Shown here one piece after another: positions 60,701 through 64,000 of a DNA stretch of 64,000 nucleotides. The notes under the pieces are model-generated. The model made no database searches, was not told the origin of the DNA, and saw nothing but the letters and a program-made list of their open reading frames with translations. Position 1 is the stretch's first letter. The number at the start of each line of letters is the position of its first letter. Source of the DNA: Neodiprion pinetum (taxonomy: Eukaryota; Arthropoda; Insecta; Hymenoptera; Diprionidae); assembly GCF_021155775.2 (NCBI RefSeq), contig NC_060238.1:24706470-24770469 (forward strand), read 5' to 3'. Made by a program: the position numbers and the translations under genes.

Positions 60701-63700
60701 ATTGGGACTGCGCCCAATCGATTTCTCCTGCAAAATTACGTCCGAATAGCGCCGCAATTAATTTATTCCAGCACTTTTGAAAATCGCGAAAATTTTCGCC
60801 AAAAATACAAAGGGGTAAGCCTTGCTGTTTTTTTGGGCGAAAAACTTTCAGTCTCCGATTCGATTTGTATGACCCTTTTCTGACCAATTGGAGCCCCAGG
60901 AACTCAGAAAACGCAGCGAAAACAGCGTGGGATCAACAGGAGAGAAATTACGACGGAAAAAGCACCTGCTGAAAAATGTCGAAATCACAGGTTTTCGTTT
61001 TTTGGCTGTAACTTTTGATGCGTTAATCGCAGCGTATTGGGACTGCGCCCAATCGATTTCTCCTGCAAAATTACGTCCGAATAGCGCCGCAATTAATTTA
61101 TTCCAGCACTTTTGAAAATCGCGAAAATTTTCGCCAAAAATACAAAGGGGTAAGCCTTGCTGTTTTTTTGGGCGAAAAACTTTTAGTCTCCGATTCGATT
61201 TGTATGACCCTTTTCTGACCAATTGGAGCCCCAGGAACTCGGAAAACGCAGCGAAAACAGCGTGGGATCAACAGGAGAGAAATTACGACGGAAAAAGCAC
61301 CTGCTGATTAATGTCGAAATCACAGGTTTTCGTTTTTTGGCTGTAACTTTTGATGCGTTGATCGCAGCGTATTGGGACTGCGCCCAATCGATTTCTCCTG
61401 CAAAATTACGTCCGAATAGCGCCGCAATTAATTTATTCCAGCACTTTTGAAAATCGCGAAAATTTTCGCCAAAAATACAAAGGGGTAAGCCTTGCTGTTT
61501 TTTTGGGCGAAAAACTTTCAGTCTCCGATTCGATTTGTATGACCCTTTTCTGACCAATTGGAGCCCCAGGAACTCAGAAAACGCAGCGAAAACAGCGTGG
61601 GATCAACAGGAGAGAAATTACGACGGAAAAAGCACCTGCTGAAAAATGTCGAAATCACAGGTTTTCGTTTTTTGGCTGTAACTTTTGATGCGTTGATCGC
61701 AGCGTATTGGGACTGCGCCCAATCGATTTCTCCTGCAAAATTACGTCCGAATAGCGCCGCAATTAATTTATTCCAGCACTTTTGAAAATCGCGAAAATTT
61801 TCGCCAAAAATACAAAGGGGTAAGCCTTGCTGTTTTTTTGGGCGAAAAACTTTTAGTCTCCGATTCGATTTGTATGACCCTTTTCTGACCAATTGGAGCC
61901 CCAGGAACTCAGAAAACGCAGCGAAAACAGCGTGGGATCAACAGGAGAGAAATTACGACGGAAAAAGCACCTGCTGAAAAATGTCGAAATCACGGGTTTT
62001 CGTTTTTTGGCTGTAACTTTTGATGCGTTGATCGCAGCGTATTGGGACTGCGCCCAATCGATTTCTCCTGCAAAATTACGTCCGAATAGCGCCGCAATTA
62101 ATTTATTCCAGCACTTTTGAAAATCGCGAAAATTTTCACCAAAAATACAAAGGGGTAAGCCTTGCTGTTTTTTTGGGCGAAAAACTTTTAGTCTCCGATT
62201 CGATTTGTATGACCCTTTTCTGACCAATTGGAGCCCCAGGAACTCAGAAAACGCAGCGAAAACAGCGTGGGATCAACAGGAGAGAAATTACGACGGAAAA
62301 AGCACCTGCTGAAAAATGTCGAAATCACAGGTTTTCGTTTTTTGGCTGTAACTTTTGATGCGTTGATCGCAGCGTATTGGGACTGCGCCCAATCGATTTC
62401 TCCTGCAAAATTACGTCCGAATAGCGCCGCAATTAATTTATTCCAGCACTTTTGAAAATCGCGAAAATTTTCGCCAAAAATACAAAGGGGTAAGCCTTGC
62501 TGTTTTTTTGGGCGAAAAACTTTTAGTCTCCGATTCGATTTGTATGACCCTTTTCTGACCAATTGGAGCCCCAGGAACTCAGAAAACGCAGCGAAAACAG
62601 CGTGGGATCAACAGGAGAGAAATTACGACGGAAAAAGCACCTGCTGAAAAATGTCGAAATCACAGGTTTTCGTTTTTTGGCTGTAACTTTTGATGCGTTG
62701 ATCGCAGCGTATTGGGACTGCGCCCAATCGATTTCTCCTGCAAAATTACGTCCGAATAGCGCCGCAATTAATTTATTCCAGCACTTTTGAAAATCGCGAA
62801 AATTTTCGCCAAAAATACAAAGGGGTAAGCCTTGCTGTTTTTTTGGGCGAAAAACTTTTAGTCTCCGATTCGATTTGTATGACCCTTTTCTGACCAATTG
62901 GAGCCCCAGGAACTCAGAAAACGCAGCGAAAACAGCGTGGGATCAACAGGAGAGAAATTACGACGGAAAAAGCACCTGCTGAAAAATGTCGAAATCACAG
63001 GTTTTCGTTTTTTGGCTGTAACTTTTGATGCGTTGATCGCAGCGTATTGGGACTGCGCCCAATCGATTTCTCCTGCAAAATTACGTCCGAATAGCGCCGC
63101 AATTAATTTATTCCAGCACTTTTGAAAATCGCGAAAATTTTCGCCAAAAATACAAAGGGGTAAGCCTTGCTGTTTTTTTGGGCGAAAAACTTTTAGTCTC
63201 CGATTCGATTTGTATGACCCTTTTCTGACCAATTGGAGCCCCAGGAACTCAGAAAACGCAGCGAAAACAGCGTGGGATCAACAGGAGAGAAATTACGACG
63301 GAAAAAGCACCTGCTGAAAAATGTCGAAATCACAGGTTTTCGTTTTTTGGCTGTAACTTTTGATGCGTTGATCGCAGCGTATTGGGACTGCGCCCAATCG
63401 ATTTCTCCTGCAAAATTACGTCCGAATAGCGCCGCAATTAATTTATTCCAGCACTTTTGAAAATCGCGAAAATTTTCGCCAAAAATACAAAGGGGTAAGC
63501 CTTGCTGTTTTTTTGGGCGAAAAACTTTTAGTCTCCGATTCGATTTGTATGACCCTTTTCTGACCAATTGGAGCCCCAGGAACTCAGAAAACGCAGCGAA
63601 AACAGCGTGGGATCAACAGGAGAGAAATTACGACGGAAAAAGCACCTGCTGAAAAATGTCGAAATCACAGGTTTTCGTTTTTTGGCTGTAACTTTTGATG

Positions 63701-64000
63701 CGTTGATCGCAGCGTATTGGGACTGCGCCCAATCGATTTCTCCTGCAAAATTACGTCCGAATAGCGCCGCAATTAATTTATTCCAGCACTTTTGAAAATC
63801 GCGAAAATTTTCGCCAAAAATACAAAGGGGTAAGCCTTGCTGTTTTTTTGGGCGAAAAACTTTTAGTCTCCGATTCGATTTGTATGACCCTTTTCTGACC
63901 AATTGGAGCCCCAGGAACTCAGAAAACGCAGCGAAAACAGCGTGGGATCAACAGGAGAGAAATTACGACGGAAAAAGCACCTGCTGAAAAATGTCGAAAT
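51774..64000. repeat. 335-bp tandem satellite array, about 36.5 units
   Basis: Direct head-to-tail units of exactly 335 bp. The landmark GAGCCCCAGGAACTC recurs every 335 bases from about 51846 to 63906 without a single insertion or deletion. Units differ by a few substitutions, so identity is around 98-99% by eye. The array runs off the right edge. Each unit holds chance open frames on both strands (75 codons on +, 124 codons on -), which I do not call as genes. Variant units recur at multiples of 335 bp, showing local higher-order structure. Such homogeneous arrays are usually centromeric or heterochromatic, but location cannot be told here. Confidence 0.97.

Noticed and set aside
51843..63795. 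Plus-strand 75-codon frames in satellite units (M-E-P-Q-E-L...)
   Set aside because: Identical by descent within a tandem satellite; the unit length is not a multiple of three, several units break the frame, and there is no sign of a gene structure.
51774..64000. CRISPR-like or other regular array
   Set aside because: Units are contiguous 335-bp repeats with no spacers, in animal DNA.

Overview
The window is animal nuclear DNA, most likely from an insect. It is AT-rich and full of microsatellites. It holds intron-split genes with GT-AG junctions, a Ty3/gypsy LTR retrotransposon, miniature transposons and foldback repeats, and a long satellite array. A hymenopteran (for instance sawfly) origin is my guess from base composition and gene content; the sequence does not prove it.

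Layout. 1-6.7 kb is mostly non-coding, with a coding-like fragment near the left edge that occurs in inverted copies. 6.68-11.34 kb is a full-length Ty3/gypsy element with 302-bp LTRs that look identical, a gag frame, and a pol frame reached by a -1 frameshift at a classic A_AAA_AAC site. 11.3-22 kb has no recognisable gene but holds two inverted-orientation pairs of short transposon-like repeats and a foldback repeat. 22.06-33.25 kb (+) is nearly all of lap (AP180/PICALM clathrin-assembly adaptor). I could follow its reading frame through 17 exons; the first coding exon lies outside the window or was not recognised. 33.3-40.6 kb is lap 3'UTR and intergenic DNA. 40.59-45.60 kb (-) is a four-exon fibroblast growth factor gene whose reading frame closes exactly across all junctions (221 aa), with a TATA/CCAAT promoter upstream. 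47.58-49.47 kb (-) is a complete six-exon phosphopantothenate-cysteine ligase gene (313 aa), the second step of coenzyme A synthesis from phosphopantothenate. 51.56-64.0 kb is a 335-bp tandem satellite of about 36.5 units with no indel between units, running off the right edge.

The three genes have unrelated roles: endocytosis, growth-factor signalling and cofactor synthesis. The main points of interest are in-frame microexons and possible alternative last exons in lap, a 409-bp near-palindrome inside the first FGF intron, the frameshift and crowded 5' end of the gypsy element, and the satellite's higher-order pattern and possible dimeric origin. All exon calls come from reading splice signals, phase and family resemblance by eye; no alignment or expression data were available.
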